The notes under the pieces were generated by a model. That model did no database searches and was not told the DNA's origin. It saw only the letters and a program-made list of their open reading frames with translations. Positions 54,543-63,037 of a stretch of DNA of 64,000 nucleotides are shown here, piece by piece. Source of the stretch: Lunatimonas salinarum (lineage in GTDB: Bacteria; Bacteroidota; Bacteroidia; Cytophagales; Cyclobacteriaceae); the NCBI RefSeq assembly GCF_017811155.1, contig NZ_JACVCV010000005.1:62001-126000 (forward strand), given 5' to 3'. How positions within the stretch are numbered: position 1 is the stretch's first letter; each line of letters begins with the position of its first letter. The translations under genes were made by a program, and so were the position numbers.

Positions 54543-54619
54543 AACAAACGTAGGTTGTCGAGGTTATCTTCAATGTTGAATTTTTATTTGCTCCAGTTTA
54601 CCGTCTAATTAATCGCTAT

Positions 54620-54838
54620 ATGGAAAAGATCAAACTGTACTTTCAGGAGAGCGCCTTCGGTGTCTGTTCAAAATTAGGGGAAAAACTCAACTTCCCCATA
54701 GATAGTATCCGGTTGTTTTTCATTTATACGTCATTTATTACGTTGGGATCGCCCATTATCCTATACGTAAGTCTGGCCATGATGATGAAACTCAAAAAAT
54801 ATTTCAGAAGAATGGCAAACCCGGCCCTTTTTGACTAA
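54620..54838 (+). CDS. PspC domain protein
   Basis: 72 residues with one PspC-like domain: FGVCSKLGEKLNFPIDSIRLFFIYTSF followed by a hydrophobic helix ITLGSPIILYVSLAMMM and a basic tail. Small PspC proteins are membrane-stress associated. It overlaps the end of the convergent glycosyltransferase gene by four bases. Confidence 0.82.
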   Translation: MEKIKLYFQESAFGVCSKLGEKLNFPIDSIRLFFIYTSFITLGSPIILYVSLAMMMKLKKYFRRMANPALFD

Positions 54839-55845
54839 GGAATATCGGTATATCTGGTCTTGCCACGCAAATAGTAAGCCAAAATGATGCTTCTTACCCC
54901 CCCTATTTTGGTTGATATCTGGGAGGGGAAGCTCATGTGATCTCTATTCATCAAGTGCCGGTCTCGTAGGAAATGCACGTATGCCTTATGTATGGCCCAG
55001 CTGTGCGCCAGCCCATTCGAAAAAGCAATATGTACCAACGCCCCAAAATCCAGAACGATGCGCATGGCAAATACTTTTAAAAATGCTAAACCAGAAAGGT
55101 TTTTATACAGCATAAAAAGGCTGTTTCGGAAATTTAAGTAGGTCTTTTTCGGATGGCTTTTTTTTAGTGTACCTCCACCTAAATGAAATACACCGACCTC
55201 CGGATTGACTGCAATCTGCCATCCCCTCCTTCGTATTCGCCAGCAAAAATCAATCTCCTCCATATGTGCAAAAAAATGCTCATCAAACCCCCCAAATGTA
55301 TGAAAAACCTCGGCTCGCACACAGAAACAAGCACCTGATGCCCAGTCAAGGGGTACATTCATTTGATACTGTCCTTGGTCCTGTTCCAACGTATGCAGAA
55401 TCCTGCCGCGGCAATAGGGATAACCAAAAGCGTCTAAAAAGCCACCCGCAGCTCCGGCATAGTCAAAATAGCCCTTTTGTACGCAAGAAAGCATTTTCGG
55501 CTGTGCTACTGCGACCTCTGATTTTGCTTCCAAAAAGTGAATCATCCGACGATCCCAATCGGGAGTTACTTCAATATCGGAATTTAAAAGAATATAATAG
55601 GCGTATTGGCCTTTCAACTGGGCTAATCCAGCATTGTACCCCCCACTATAACCACCATTTTTGGGAAGTGTCACTATTTTGATAGCTGGATAGTGGCTTT
55701 CCAGGAATGGCACCGAACCATCAGTACTGGCATTATCGACCACTACAATATCAAAGACACTATGCTGAACAACGGATGGAAGAAACCTGCGGAACATGGC
55801 TTCTCCGTTGTAATTCAAGATAACAATCGCGGCAGTGCGCATCAA
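54835..55845 (-). CDS. Glycosyltransferase family 2
   Basis: 336 residues of the GT-A type used in polysaccharide or rhamnosyl/galactosyl transfer: AIVILNYNGEAMF, VVDNASTDGSV, the DxD-like region in YYILLNSDIEVTPDWD, and a WASGACFCVRAEVFHTFGGFDEHFFAHMEEIDFCWRIRRRGW block that is characteristic of GT2 proteins of the WcaA/RfbN sort. A hydrophobic amphipathic end follows. The start overlaps the stop of the ybaB gene by four bases, and the donor sugar is unknown. Confidence 0.92.
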   Translation of the reverse strand: MMRTAAIVILNYNGEAMFRRFLPSVVQHSVFDIVVVDNASTDGSVPFLESHYPAIKIVTLPKNGGYSGGYNAGLAQLKGQYAYYILLNSDIEVTPDWDRRMIHFLEAKSEVAVAQPKMLSCVQKGYFDYAGAAGGFLDAFGYPYCRGRILHTLEQDQGQYQMNVPLDWASGACFCVRAEVFHTFGGFDEHFFAHMEEIDFCWRIRRRGWQIAVNPEVGVFHLGGGTLKKSHPKKTYLNFRNSLFMLYKNLSGLAFLKVFAMRIVLDFGALVHIAFSNGLAHSWAIHKAYVHFLRDRHLMNRDHMSFPSQISTKIGGVRSIILAYYLRGKTRYTDIP

Positions 55846-56174
55846 AACATATTGCCAAAGTCCATCCCTGGGATGTTGGGCATCATACCCTCAGTAGCAC
55901 CTTTCATTTTTTCCTTGATTTTCACTTCAACGGACTGCATGGCGTAGTTCGTTGCCGCCACGATAAGGTCCTTCATCATTTCCTTATCGGCTGCATTTAC
56001 GAGCGAATCGTCTATAAACATGTCCAGAACCTTCCGCTCCCCGTTTACCACCACCCGAACCATGCCCGCACCGGCTTCTCCTTCCGCCCTCAGGTGGATC
56101 AATTCCTGCTGTGCAGATTTAATTTTTGCCTGGGCCTCCTTGACCTTATTCATCATCGACATGATATCAAACAT
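55842..56174 (-). CDS. YbaB/EbfC family nucleoid-associated protein
   Basis: 110 residues with the YbaB pattern of long N-terminal helix, VRVVVNGERKVLDMFIDDSLV strands, and a C-terminal helix MQSVEVKIKEKMKG. YbaB binds DNA as a dimer and organises the nucleoid. It usually follows dnaX-recR, but here it precedes a glycosyltransferase. It overlaps that gene by ATGA. Confidence 0.93.
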   Translation of the reverse strand: MFDIMSMMNKVKEAQAKIKSAQQELIHLRAEGEAGAGMVRVVVNGERKVLDMFIDDSLVNAADKEMMKDLIVAATNYAMQSVEVKIKEKMKGATEGMMPNIPGMDFGNMF

Positions 56175-56198
56175 ACGCTTGGGGTTTATCTTTTTTTA

Positions 56199-56206
56199 CA
56201 AATATA
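56199..56206 (-). promoter_or_regulatory. Probable -7 element of ybaB
   Basis: The minus strand reads TATATTTG, matching TAnnTTTG, 25 bases before the ybaB start. No convincing -33 TTTG was found. Confidence 0.42.
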
Positions 56207-56312
56207 AAACAAATCAAATGTAGGGCATGGGAGACAACTAAAATTTAATTCCAAATTATCCATAAGAACATATTATTATATGGATAAAATAAATTATAAA
56301 AGTGATTGAAAC

Positions 56313-56320
56313 TATATTTG
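56313..56320 (+). promoter_or_regulatory. Probable -7 element of the 97-residue gene
   Basis: TATATTTG lies 63 bases before the start codon at 56384. No -33 element at the correct distance. Confidence 0.38.
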
Positions 56321-56383
56321 ATAGATTACCGTAAGAAAAGTTTGTAAGGCAATTACTCAAAAACAACCCTAACCAACGACTAT

Positions 56384-56677
56384 ATGGAAAATTACGAAAA
56401 AGAAATTTTAAAGATTGACAAGGAGGCTGTTCGAGAAATCAGCTTCTCGAAAACAGATGTGCTGCTTGATGAGGATGCAAAAAAACTAAGAAATCATGAT
56501 CTTCACCGAGCTCAAATATTGGGAAACAGTTCAAAAAGCAAAGTTTCCATTACTTTTGAGGCTGAAAATAAAAGAGCCTATCAGATAGAAACAACCATAT
56601 GGTGTGTTGGCTCGCAATTTATCACACTAAAAGGCGGTGTATGCATCCCCATCCAGTCCATCACAAAAGTGGATTAG
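56384..56677 (+). CDS. Small protein of unknown function
   Basis: 97 residues, not recognised. It has no signal peptide or membrane helix. The N terminus is charged and helical (MENYEKEILKIDKEAVREISFSK). The C-terminal half is beta-rich and ends TTIWCVGSQFITLKGGVCIPIQSITKVD. It looks like a small cytoplasmic protein. The 209-base upstream gap, own -7 element and tail terminator suggest a genuine single-gene unit. Confidence 0.6.
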   Translation: MENYEKEILKIDKEAVREISFSKTDVLLDEDAKKLRNHDLHRAQILGNSSKSKVSITFEAENKRAYQIETTIWCVGSQFITLKGGVCIPIQSITKVD

Positions 56678-56685
56678 CAGGCGAG

Positions 56686-56716
56686 GCGGTCAAAAGTTAA
56701 TTTGACCGCATTTTTT
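56686..56716 (+). terminator. Terminator after the 97-residue gene
   Basis: GCGGTCAAA (56686-56694) and TTTGACCGC (56701-56709) form a 9-bp stem with a 6-base loop, then TTTTTT. It abuts the hisS stop codon from the other strand. Confidence 0.85.
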
Positions 56717-58085
56717 ATGTCAGTTCAGCTAGTACTCCGTCAAAATCCATCGTTTGCTGTTCTCCGGATTTTAGGTTTTTGAGGGTAATTTTTCCAGACT
56801 TCATCTCCTCTGAACCTATAACAATTGCATAAGAAATTTGCTTCTTGTCCGCATACACAAATTGCTTTTTGATCTTTGCCACTTCCGGGAAAATCTCCGA
56901 TGCTATACCGGCATTTCGCAGCTTGGACAAGATTCCGAGCCCAAAAGCCATTTCTTCTGGACCAAAGTGTGCGATCATCACCTTTACGGGAGATTCACTT
57001 AAGTCCTGAAAAAGCCCAAGTTCGTTCAATACATCATAAATCCGATCCACTCCAAAAGAAAAGCCTACTCCCGACACACCCGGAAGCCCAAATACGCCGG
57101 TTAAGTTATCGTAACGACCTCCACCACTTACCGAACCAATGGATACGTTATTTACTTTCACCTCAAATATCGCACCGGTGTAATAGGACAGTCCACGCGC
57201 AAGCATGGGATCGAACTGAATGAATGTTTGCTCTCCGCCAAGTTTATCTAACAGGCTAAAAACCTCTACCAACTCCGAAACACCTCTTGAACCTACTGCA
57301 CTATCTTTCATTAGATCCCTGAAAAAGGCGATAGACTCGGCATTCCCATCAGGTTGTCTCAACACCATAGGAGCTAATTTTTCCGTGGCCTCAACCGAAA
57401 ATCCACGCTCAAAAAGCTCCTCACGAACTTTCTCCCAACCGATCTTGTCCAGTTTATCTATCGCCACGCAGAGCTCCTGTTCTTTGCCAGGCGCTCCGAT
57501 AACCTCCGCCAATCCGGTCAAGATTTTCCGGTTATTTACCTTAATGGTGTATTCTTCCAACCCAAACGTGGCAAAAACACGCTTAATCATAAGGAGTATT
57601 TCCGCTTCACAGACAAGGCTATCAGTGCCCACCACATCGGCATCACACTGATAAAACTCCCTGTATCGCCCTCGCTGGGGGCGATCGGCCCGCCACACCG
57701 GCTGAATCTGAAATCGCTTGAACGGAAAAACAAGTTCGTTTCGGTTCATCACCACAAAGCGCGCAAAGGGTACCGTCAAGTCGTACCTCAGCCCTTTCTC
57801 GGAAATCTTTGGAAGCATCGAAGGCGCACCCTGCGCAAGATCCTCCATCGTAACCTGCTTCAGATAGTCTCCACTATTGAGGATTTTGAAAAGCAATTGA
57901 TCTCCTTCATCTCCATACTTCCCAGTCAGTGTAGCTAAGCTCTCCATCGCTGGAGTCTCCAACTGCTGAAACCCAAACAAGCGGAACGTATCTTTGATGG
58001 TTTCTAAAATATAGTTTCTTCTGGCCATCTCAATGGGGCCAAAATCACGGGTGCCTTTCGGGATACTGGGCTTGGAAATACTCAT
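56715..58085 (-). CDS. hisS: Histidyl-tRNA synthetase
   Basis: Charges tRNA-His with histidine. A class II synthetase of 456 residues. It shows KGTRDFGPIEMARRN at the start, the LTVPFARFVVMNR segment, motif 2 with FKRFQIQPVWRADRPQRGRYREFYQCDAD, the histidine site LARGLSYYTGAIFEV and SGGGRYDNLTGVFG, and motif 3 GVSGVGFSFGVDRI. The C-terminal anticodon-binding domain follows (VMIAHFGPEEMAFG to KSGEQQTMDFDGV). A likely -7 element lies just upstream. Confidence 0.98.
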   Translation of the reverse strand: MSISKPSIPKGTRDFGPIEMARRNYILETIKDTFRLFGFQQLETPAMESLATLTGKYGDEGDQLLFKILNSGDYLKQVTMEDLAQGAPSMLPKISEKGLRYDLTVPFARFVVMNRNELVFPFKRFQIQPVWRADRPQRGRYREFYQCDADVVGTDSLVCEAEILLMIKRVFATFGLEEYTIKVNNRKILTGLAEVIGAPGKEQELCVAIDKLDKIGWEKVREELFERGFSVEATEKLAPMVLRQPDGNAESIAFFRDLMKDSAVGSRGVSELVEVFSLLDKLGGEQTFIQFDPMLARGLSYYTGAIFEVKVNNVSIGSVSGGGRYDNLTGVFGLPGVSGVGFSFGVDRIYDVLNELGLFQDLSESPVKVMIAHFGPEEMAFGLGILSKLRNAGIASEIFPEVAKIKKQFVYADKKQISYAIVIGSEEMKSGKITLKNLKSGEQQTMDFDGVLAELT

Positions 58086-58102
58086 CGATCACAAATTTTG
58101 GC

Positions 58103-58110
58103 CAAAGTTA
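58103..58110 (-). promoter_or_regulatory. Probable -7 element of hisS
   Basis: The minus strand reads TAACTTTG, an exact TAnnTTTG match, 18 bases before the start codon. No clear TTTG 19 bases further upstream. Confidence 0.42.
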
Positions 58111-58205
58111 TCAAATGCCTCATTAAATAAACAGTGTTTGGCTACCTCCTTTTACATCCCTCCTATTTTTCCCAAAAATGCCATGGAGATATCCGATTAT
58201 TACAC

Positions 58206-58213
58206 TATCTTTG
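58206..58213 (+). promoter_or_regulatory. Probable -7 element of the 46-residue gene
   Basis: TATCTTTG fits TAnnTTTG, 36 bases before the ATG at 58250. No convincing -33 element. Confidence 0.4.
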
Positions 58214-58249
58214 CCCCTCATTTGAACTTACTTGTAATCCTGAATAGCA

Positions 58250-58390
58250 ATGGCCGTTACTACATTAAAAAGAAAGCTGAGAAGAAAAAGACAGGGACAA
58301 AACACAAGAGTGCTTAAAATCAAGCAGTTGAATGCGAAGCCTGTAATCAAGAACGTAGATGTGGAGGAAATCAAAAAAAGTTTTTCCTAA
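58250..58390 (+). CDS. Short basic conserved-looking protein (46 residues)
   Basis: Starts MAVTTLKRKLRRKRQGQN and ends VDVEEIKKSFS, with a conserved-looking core LKIKQLNAKPVIKNVDVE. Fourteen of 46 residues are Lys or Arg, mostly in the N-terminal half, like small ribosome-associated or nucleic-acid-binding proteins. I believe short proteins with this pattern occur across Bacteroidota without a known function. The gene has an A-rich region before its ATG and a TATCTTTG promoter-like element at a good distance. A 94-codon open frame overlapping it in another register is spurious. Confidence 0.75.
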   Translation: MAVTTLKRKLRRKRQGQNTRVLKIKQLNAKPVIKNVDVEEIKKSFS

Positions 58391-58434
58391 GGTTCCGCCT
58401 GGGGAAAATGCCTTTCATTGAATGCCCGGTTTCT

Positions 58435-58950
58435 TTACTTAGAGCTGGGCATTCCTCTTTTTCCAAGTTCCACCACTACCAAATCGCAAACTTTTCCATT
58501 TCGAACCGTAAATTTCAGTAAGGTTCTCACCTTATGAAACCCTTGAAGCCCTACTGCACCTGGGTTCATGTACAAGCAGGCCAACTGTGCATCGTATTCG
58601 ACCCTGCAAATATGGGAGTGCCCACATACAAACAAGGAGGCACCCGATGACTGAATACGGTCTTTGACCCCTTTGGCATACCTTTTGGGACTGCCTCCAA
58701 TATGCAGCATAAGTACGCTCAGCCCTTCTACCTCGAAATACAGTTCCCCGGGAAAATGATCACACATTGCTTTGTCGTCGATGTTGCCGGTAACGATGCG
58801 TAGGACCTTCCCTTTTGGCAGACGGGTCACCACATCGATAGCACCAATATCCCCAGCGTGCCATATCTCATCAACCTCTTCCAAATGGGTCAATATGCCA
58901 TCGTCCATGTGGCTATGGGTATCCGAAATCAATGCAACCGAAATAGGCAT
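58435..58950 (-). CDS. YfcE/MJ0936-like metallophosphoesterase
   Basis: 171 residues of the calcineurin-like phosphodiesterase fold. The metal ligands are in ALISDTHSHMD (Asp10 and His12), WHAGDIGAID, VTGNIDDKAM, LMLHIGGSPKRY and FVCGHSHICRVEY. Relatives hydrolyse phosphodiesters with two metal ions. The in vivo substrate is unknown. It converges with the 46-residue gene. Confidence 0.93.
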   Translation of the reverse strand: MPISVALISDTHSHMDDGILTHLEEVDEIWHAGDIGAIDVVTRLPKGKVLRIVTGNIDDKAMCDHFPGELYFEVEGLSVLMLHIGGSPKRYAKGVKDRIQSSGASLFVCGHSHICRVEYDAQLACLYMNPGAVGLQGFHKVRTLLKFTVRNGKVCDLVVVELGKRGMPSSK

Positions 58951-59114
58951 ATTTTAATGTTTATGGAGGATTTGCTACAATAAAAATCAAATACTGGATT
59001 TTTGCAACCTAGCAAGCGGGTAGGGTCGGAAGCATTCAAGTTAATTAGCCGCTTGAACTTGGTTATTGGGAGATTCCTTTCTATTTTTACGACCATAGAT
59101 AATTTTGCATATAC

Positions 59115-60095
59115 ATGAAAGAAATACAGTTTAGAGACGCTATTCGGGACGCCATGTCGGAAGAAATGAGACGGGACAAAAACGTCTTTCTGATGGGTGA
59201 AGAGGTGGCCGAATACAATGGCGCTTACAAGGCAAGCCAAGGGATGTTGGACGAATTCGGCCCCGATAGGGTTTACGATACACCGATATCGGAGCTTGGT
59301 TTTGCTGGATTGGGGGTCGGGGCAGCAATGAACGGGTTAAGGCCCATCATTGAATTTATGACTTTCAACTTTTCGCTGGTAGCCATAGACCAAATCATCA
59401 ACTCGGCGGCAAAAATGTATGCGATGTCCGGAGGTCAGTATTCGGTACCAATCGTATTTCGTGGCCCAACCGGAAATGCAGGCCAATTGGGCGCTACGCA
59501 CTCTTCCAACTTTGAAAATTGGTTCGCCAATACGCCCGGCCTAAAGGTGGTGGTACCTTCCAATCCCTATGATGCGAAAGGACTGTTGAAAGCTTCCATT
59601 AGGGACAATAATCCTGTCATCTTCATGGAATCTGAGCTGATGTATGGTGACAAAGGTGAAGTACCCGAGGGCGAATACTTGCTTCCACTTGGTGTGGCCG
59701 ACATAAAACGTAAAGGAAAAGACGTGACCATCGTTTCCTTCGGTAAAATTATCAAAGTTGCTTACGAAGCGGCAGAGGAGTTGGCAAAAGACGGTATCGA
59801 GGTGGAAATCATAGACCTGCGAACCGTGCGCCCTATCGATTACGATACGGTTATACAGTCGGTAAAAAAGACCAACCGCTGCGTAATTGTAGAGGAGGCA
59901 AACCCCTTATCTTCCATTGCCACAGACCTGGCATTTAACATTCAACGCCTGGCATTTGATTACCTGGATGCCCCTATCCTGAGGGTGAACTCCATGGATG
60001 TGCCATTGAGCTATGCTCCAACCTATATCGAAGCAACCCTACCTAATGCCAAACGAACGATTCAGGCAGTCAAAAAAGTGCTTTACAGGGATTAG
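59115..60095 (+). CDS. pdhB: Pyruvate dehydrogenase E1 component, beta subunit
   Basis: The beta chain of the thiamine-diphosphate E1 heterotetramer that makes acetyl-CoA from pyruvate. 326 residues beginning MKEIQFRDAIRDAMSEEMRRDKNVFLMGEEVAEYNGAYKAS. The ThDP/alpha-contact region is FAGLGVGAAMNGLRPIIEFMTFNF. FRGPTGNAGQLGATHSSNFE, PSNPYDAKGLLKASI and GKIIKVAYEAAEELAKDGIEVEIIDLRTVRPID are typical. The alpha subunit gene is not in the window. A strong terminator follows. A TAATTTTG element ends 7 bases before the ATG (59100-59107), too close for a normal leader. Confidence 0.95.
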   Translation: MKEIQFRDAIRDAMSEEMRRDKNVFLMGEEVAEYNGAYKASQGMLDEFGPDRVYDTPISELGFAGLGVGAAMNGLRPIIEFMTFNFSLVAIDQIINSAAKMYAMSGGQYSVPIVFRGPTGNAGQLGATHSSNFENWFANTPGLKVVVPSNPYDAKGLLKASIRDNNPVIFMESELMYGDKGEVPEGEYLLPLGVADIKRKGKDVTIVSFGKIIKVAYEAAEELAKDGIEVEIIDLRTVRPIDYDTVIQSVKKTNRCVIVEEANPLSSIATDLAFNIQRLAFDYLDAPILRVNSMDVPLSYAPTYIEATLPNAKRTIQAVKKVLYRD

Positions 60096-60117
60096 TATTA
60101 GCTCCAAATCCGGAACT

Positions 60118-60153
60118 AAAAAAAAGGCTTCCACGCGGAAGCCTTTTTTTTTT
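60118..60153. terminator. Bidirectional terminator after pdhB
   Basis: An A run, GGCTTCC (60126-60132), loop ACGC, GGAAGCC (60137-60143), then ten T. It serves pdhB and probably the convergent receptor gene. Confidence 0.92.
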
Positions 60154-60176
60154 AATAAACTCAATCCCAAACTCTT

Positions 60177-62675
60177 TTAATTCTCAATCATGGTACCTCC
60201 GCCCTGTTGCTTAAGGTCTTCGTTAGTGACGCCTCGCTTCTTTCTGCGCTGACCGCCATCCACACTTAGTTTGCCTATCCGATAGGAGAAATTCACCTTA
60301 AAGTTCATGTTTCTAAGGGAGGTGATACTTTGCTGCATGATGGTTGGTGTATACAATTCATTTCGGATCTTAAACTCGGTAGTAAAAAAGTTCTCCGCAC
60401 CAAACCCTATCGTGCCGCGTTTTTCGTTAAACTGCTTGTTCAAGCTCAAGCTGTAGATCCCAAACCCTCCGGCGGTACCCTGCAACTGTACTGCCCGGCC
60501 TCTATAGAATGAAAAAGCTTGGATCTGCCAGTTTTTTGGCAGGGTGTAATTTCCAAACAATCGGCCACTCACCACAAAACCTTCATTTTGAGCTGCGTAT
60601 AGAGGATCCTCCAGACCGTTGTCTAATTTCGCATAATAGGTATCTACGCTGCCGTTGATGGAAAACTTGCCGGACACATTGACGTTTGAAAAAACGCTCA
60701 ACCCGTACGCCTGTTCTCTACCGATATTCTCATAGGTAGTAAATATCACGTCATCGTCTTGAACGGTTCGCAAAGGTTGAATAGATCCTGTCGTATTTCG
60801 ATAGTAGCTGGTAAAATTGAGCGATGATCCTTTGATATACGTGCTATAGGACATCTCATAGTTGTCTGTCAATTCAGGATCCAACAACGGATTACCCTGC
60901 GTAATCTGTAGTGGGTTGGCTGCCTGTATGTTTGGATTCAGGAAAGTAAGGGACGGACGCTGAATACGCCTGTTATAGGCAGCCTTTACCATGTTACCGT
61001 TGGAAAGCTTTCTGCCTAGATTCACACTCGGCACAAAAACTCCGTAATCAGGGATATTTGCGGGTAAATCCGAATTTCTGAAATCCGCCTGAATAGTCGT
61101 GTACTCATACCGTAGACCAGCCTTTAAGGTGTAATTTTCCAAAAAAGCCTGGGTAAACGACAAATATCCTGCGGTTACGTTTTGGTCGTAATTAAACTGA
61201 TTGGAAAACGTGACATTTTCATTCTGAACGAATGGTGCCCCGGGTCCATCTGCTTCGAAGTACGCGAAATCACTGACCGCCTTTCTCAAAATATTTTTGG
61301 CTCCGTACTCCAAAATTTGATCACCACCAGATCCTAAGGGAGTTACATAATCCAATTGAATAGTAAATTCTTCGTTGATACCTGCATTGTCGTTTCTTAC
61401 GCGGTAGATAATCTCATCAAAGCTGGAATTGTACAGGCTATTGGTGAAATCGTTCGTCAGGTTGTTTCTGCTATATAGGGTGGAGATTGCAAATTCCTTC
61501 TGTGGCTTTTCGAATGTCTTGGTGTAATTGAAATTGAAATCGATGGTATTGGACAAGTTGTCCGTGTTTACATCCCGGAGCAAAGAGCTGAGTAGTTCTT
61601 CTTCCCGATAGGTATCGGTCAATAGTCCATCCTGCCGGTTCCGCATGTTCCTTACACCTACGCTCAATGAGGCGGTCAGAAAGTTGTATTTATTAATATC
61701 GTAATCCCAGCCCAGATTGTACCTTCCAAACAACATGTTATTTCTTGTATCTGCAGACTGCAAAATACGGGTATTGGCTCCATTGGGATCGAGGAGAGTC
61801 TGCTCGTTTTCAAAGCTGCCCAAGATATTGTAGCCAGAACGCCCAAAACCTCCCAGACTCCATCCCATTTTCCCCTTTTTAACACTTGCGTTTGCCCCCA
61901 AATTGGACCCGCGTAAGCCCGCGCTACTATTGATATTCAGGGAAACGCCCTGAAGCTTATTTTTCTTAGTGACAATATTGATCACACCGCCCGTACCTTC
62001 TGCGTCGTATTTTGCCGAGGGGGAAGTGATTACCTCTACCGATTTAATCTCCTCCGCAGGAATCTGCTTCAACGCTTCAGCGATGTTGTTTGCTACAATT
62101 GCCGATTGCCTACCGTCTATTAATACCAAGATATTACTACTGCCCCTCATGGAAACATTTCCATCAAGGTCCACAGAAAGCATTGGCACCCTGCGCAAAA
62201 CGTCGGAGGCATCGCCCCCTGCGGTGGTTAAATCATTTTCAGCATTGTAAATGGTTCGATCCACTTTCTCTTCAATCAGTTGTCTTTGCCCCTGAACGAC
62301 CACTTCTTGAAGAGCTACCGATTCCTCTACCAACTGTATTTCGCCTAAATTGAAATAATTACTGGTCGGAGTGACTTTCAACTCGATAGGTTCGGACGTA
62401 TTGTATCCCATAAAAGATACACGAAGTCGATAGTTACCATCCTTAAATCCGGTGATGAAAAATTCACCGTCATCGTCTGCAACAGCACCTGCCACGTTCT
62501 TATCTGTTTCAGCTTCCACTAGTATAACAGATGCATAGGATACCGGATTTTGGGACTTATCGGTTACCTTTCCGGTGATTTGGTAACTTCCGGCTACATT
62601 TTGCCCAAACGACGAAAAGCCGAGACCTAAGAAGGCCGCCACAATCAGCAAGGCACTAACAGTAATTTTTTTCAT
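60177..62675 (-). CDS. TonB-dependent receptor, CarboxypepD-reg plus outer-membrane beta-barrel family
   Basis: 832 residues from the Met at 62675, which starts a typical signal peptide (MKKITVSALLIVAAFLGLGFSSFG); the frame is open 14 codons earlier. An N-terminal carboxypeptidase-like domain (ITGKVTDKSQNPVSYASVIL) is followed by a plug (ALQEVVVQGQ, GGDASDVLRRVPMLSVDLDG, RGSSNILVLIDGRQ, AEEIKSVEVITSPSAKYDAEGTGGVINIVTKKN) and a barrel ending MNFKVNFSYRIGKLS. The short plug and barrel resemble the OMP_b-brl_3 group, whose substrate is often unknown and may be siderophore or peptide. No SusD gene is near it. Confidence 0.92.
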   Translation of the reverse strand: MKKITVSALLIVAAFLGLGFSSFGQNVAGSYQITGKVTDKSQNPVSYASVILVEAETDKNVAGAVADDDGEFFITGFKDGNYRLRVSFMGYNTSEPIELKVTPTSNYFNLGEIQLVEESVALQEVVVQGQRQLIEEKVDRTIYNAENDLTTAGGDASDVLRRVPMLSVDLDGNVSMRGSSNILVLIDGRQSAIVANNIAEALKQIPAEEIKSVEVITSPSAKYDAEGTGGVINIVTKKNKLQGVSLNINSSAGLRGSNLGANASVKKGKMGWSLGGFGRSGYNILGSFENEQTLLDPNGANTRILQSADTRNNMLFGRYNLGWDYDINKYNFLTASLSVGVRNMRNRQDGLLTDTYREEELLSSLLRDVNTDNLSNTIDFNFNYTKTFEKPQKEFAISTLYSRNNLTNDFTNSLYNSSFDEIIYRVRNDNAGINEEFTIQLDYVTPLGSGGDQILEYGAKNILRKAVSDFAYFEADGPGAPFVQNENVTFSNQFNYDQNVTAGYLSFTQAFLENYTLKAGLRYEYTTIQADFRNSDLPANIPDYGVFVPSVNLGRKLSNGNMVKAAYNRRIQRPSLTFLNPNIQAANPLQITQGNPLLDPELTDNYEMSYSTYIKGSSLNFTSYYRNTTGSIQPLRTVQDDDVIFTTYENIGREQAYGLSVFSNVNVSGKFSINGSVDTYYAKLDNGLEDPLYAAQNEGFVVSGRLFGNYTLPKNWQIQAFSFYRGRAVQLQGTAGGFGIYSLSLNKQFNEKRGTIGFGAENFFTTEFKIRNELYTPTIMQQSITSLRNMNFKVNFSYRIGKLSVDGGQRRKKRGVTNEDLKQQGGGTMIEN

Positions 62676-63037
62676 TTTGTAAATTGTACGGAGCATTTTG
62701 ATTGGTTTCTTTTTCAAAATCTAACCCAAAGGAACGGAATGAGTTTACCCAGAAAAAATCTACTAGACGAAACCGCATCTTTTATAGACGAAATACCCCA
62801 AATCTACGGTATCTCCATCTCGGCGCCTCAAAAGAACGTTGGTCGACCAAAATCGCGAATCTACCGATTCATTCCGCAGAACTGTATATTGAATAGCTTG
62901 ATAAATCGACTATTTATTATGTTTACCGTCTAAAATCAGTGCCCCCAGCGACTCCGGTTCGGATTCCCTGCCGCATATACCTTCCTCATTTGACAATACG
63001 AATGGGCAATGCCAAACTTTCGGAATAACATCGTAAA
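62676..63037. other. Divergent intergenic region
   Basis: 362 bases between the receptor and kinase genes, with no supported gene. It holds a perfect 12-bp palindrome TTGGTCGACCAA (62839-62850) and a short inverted pair GAATC-TACC-GATTC just after it. Open frames of about 64 codons here have no family features. Confidence 0.5.

Noticed and set aside
58033-58317. 94-codon plus-strand frame near 58.2 kb
   Set aside because: It overlaps the hisS start and is out of frame with the better-supported 46-residue gene.
62702-62933. Two 64-codon plus-strand frames between receptor and kinase genes
   Set aside because: They overlap one another, have no motif or start signals and carry a palindrome.
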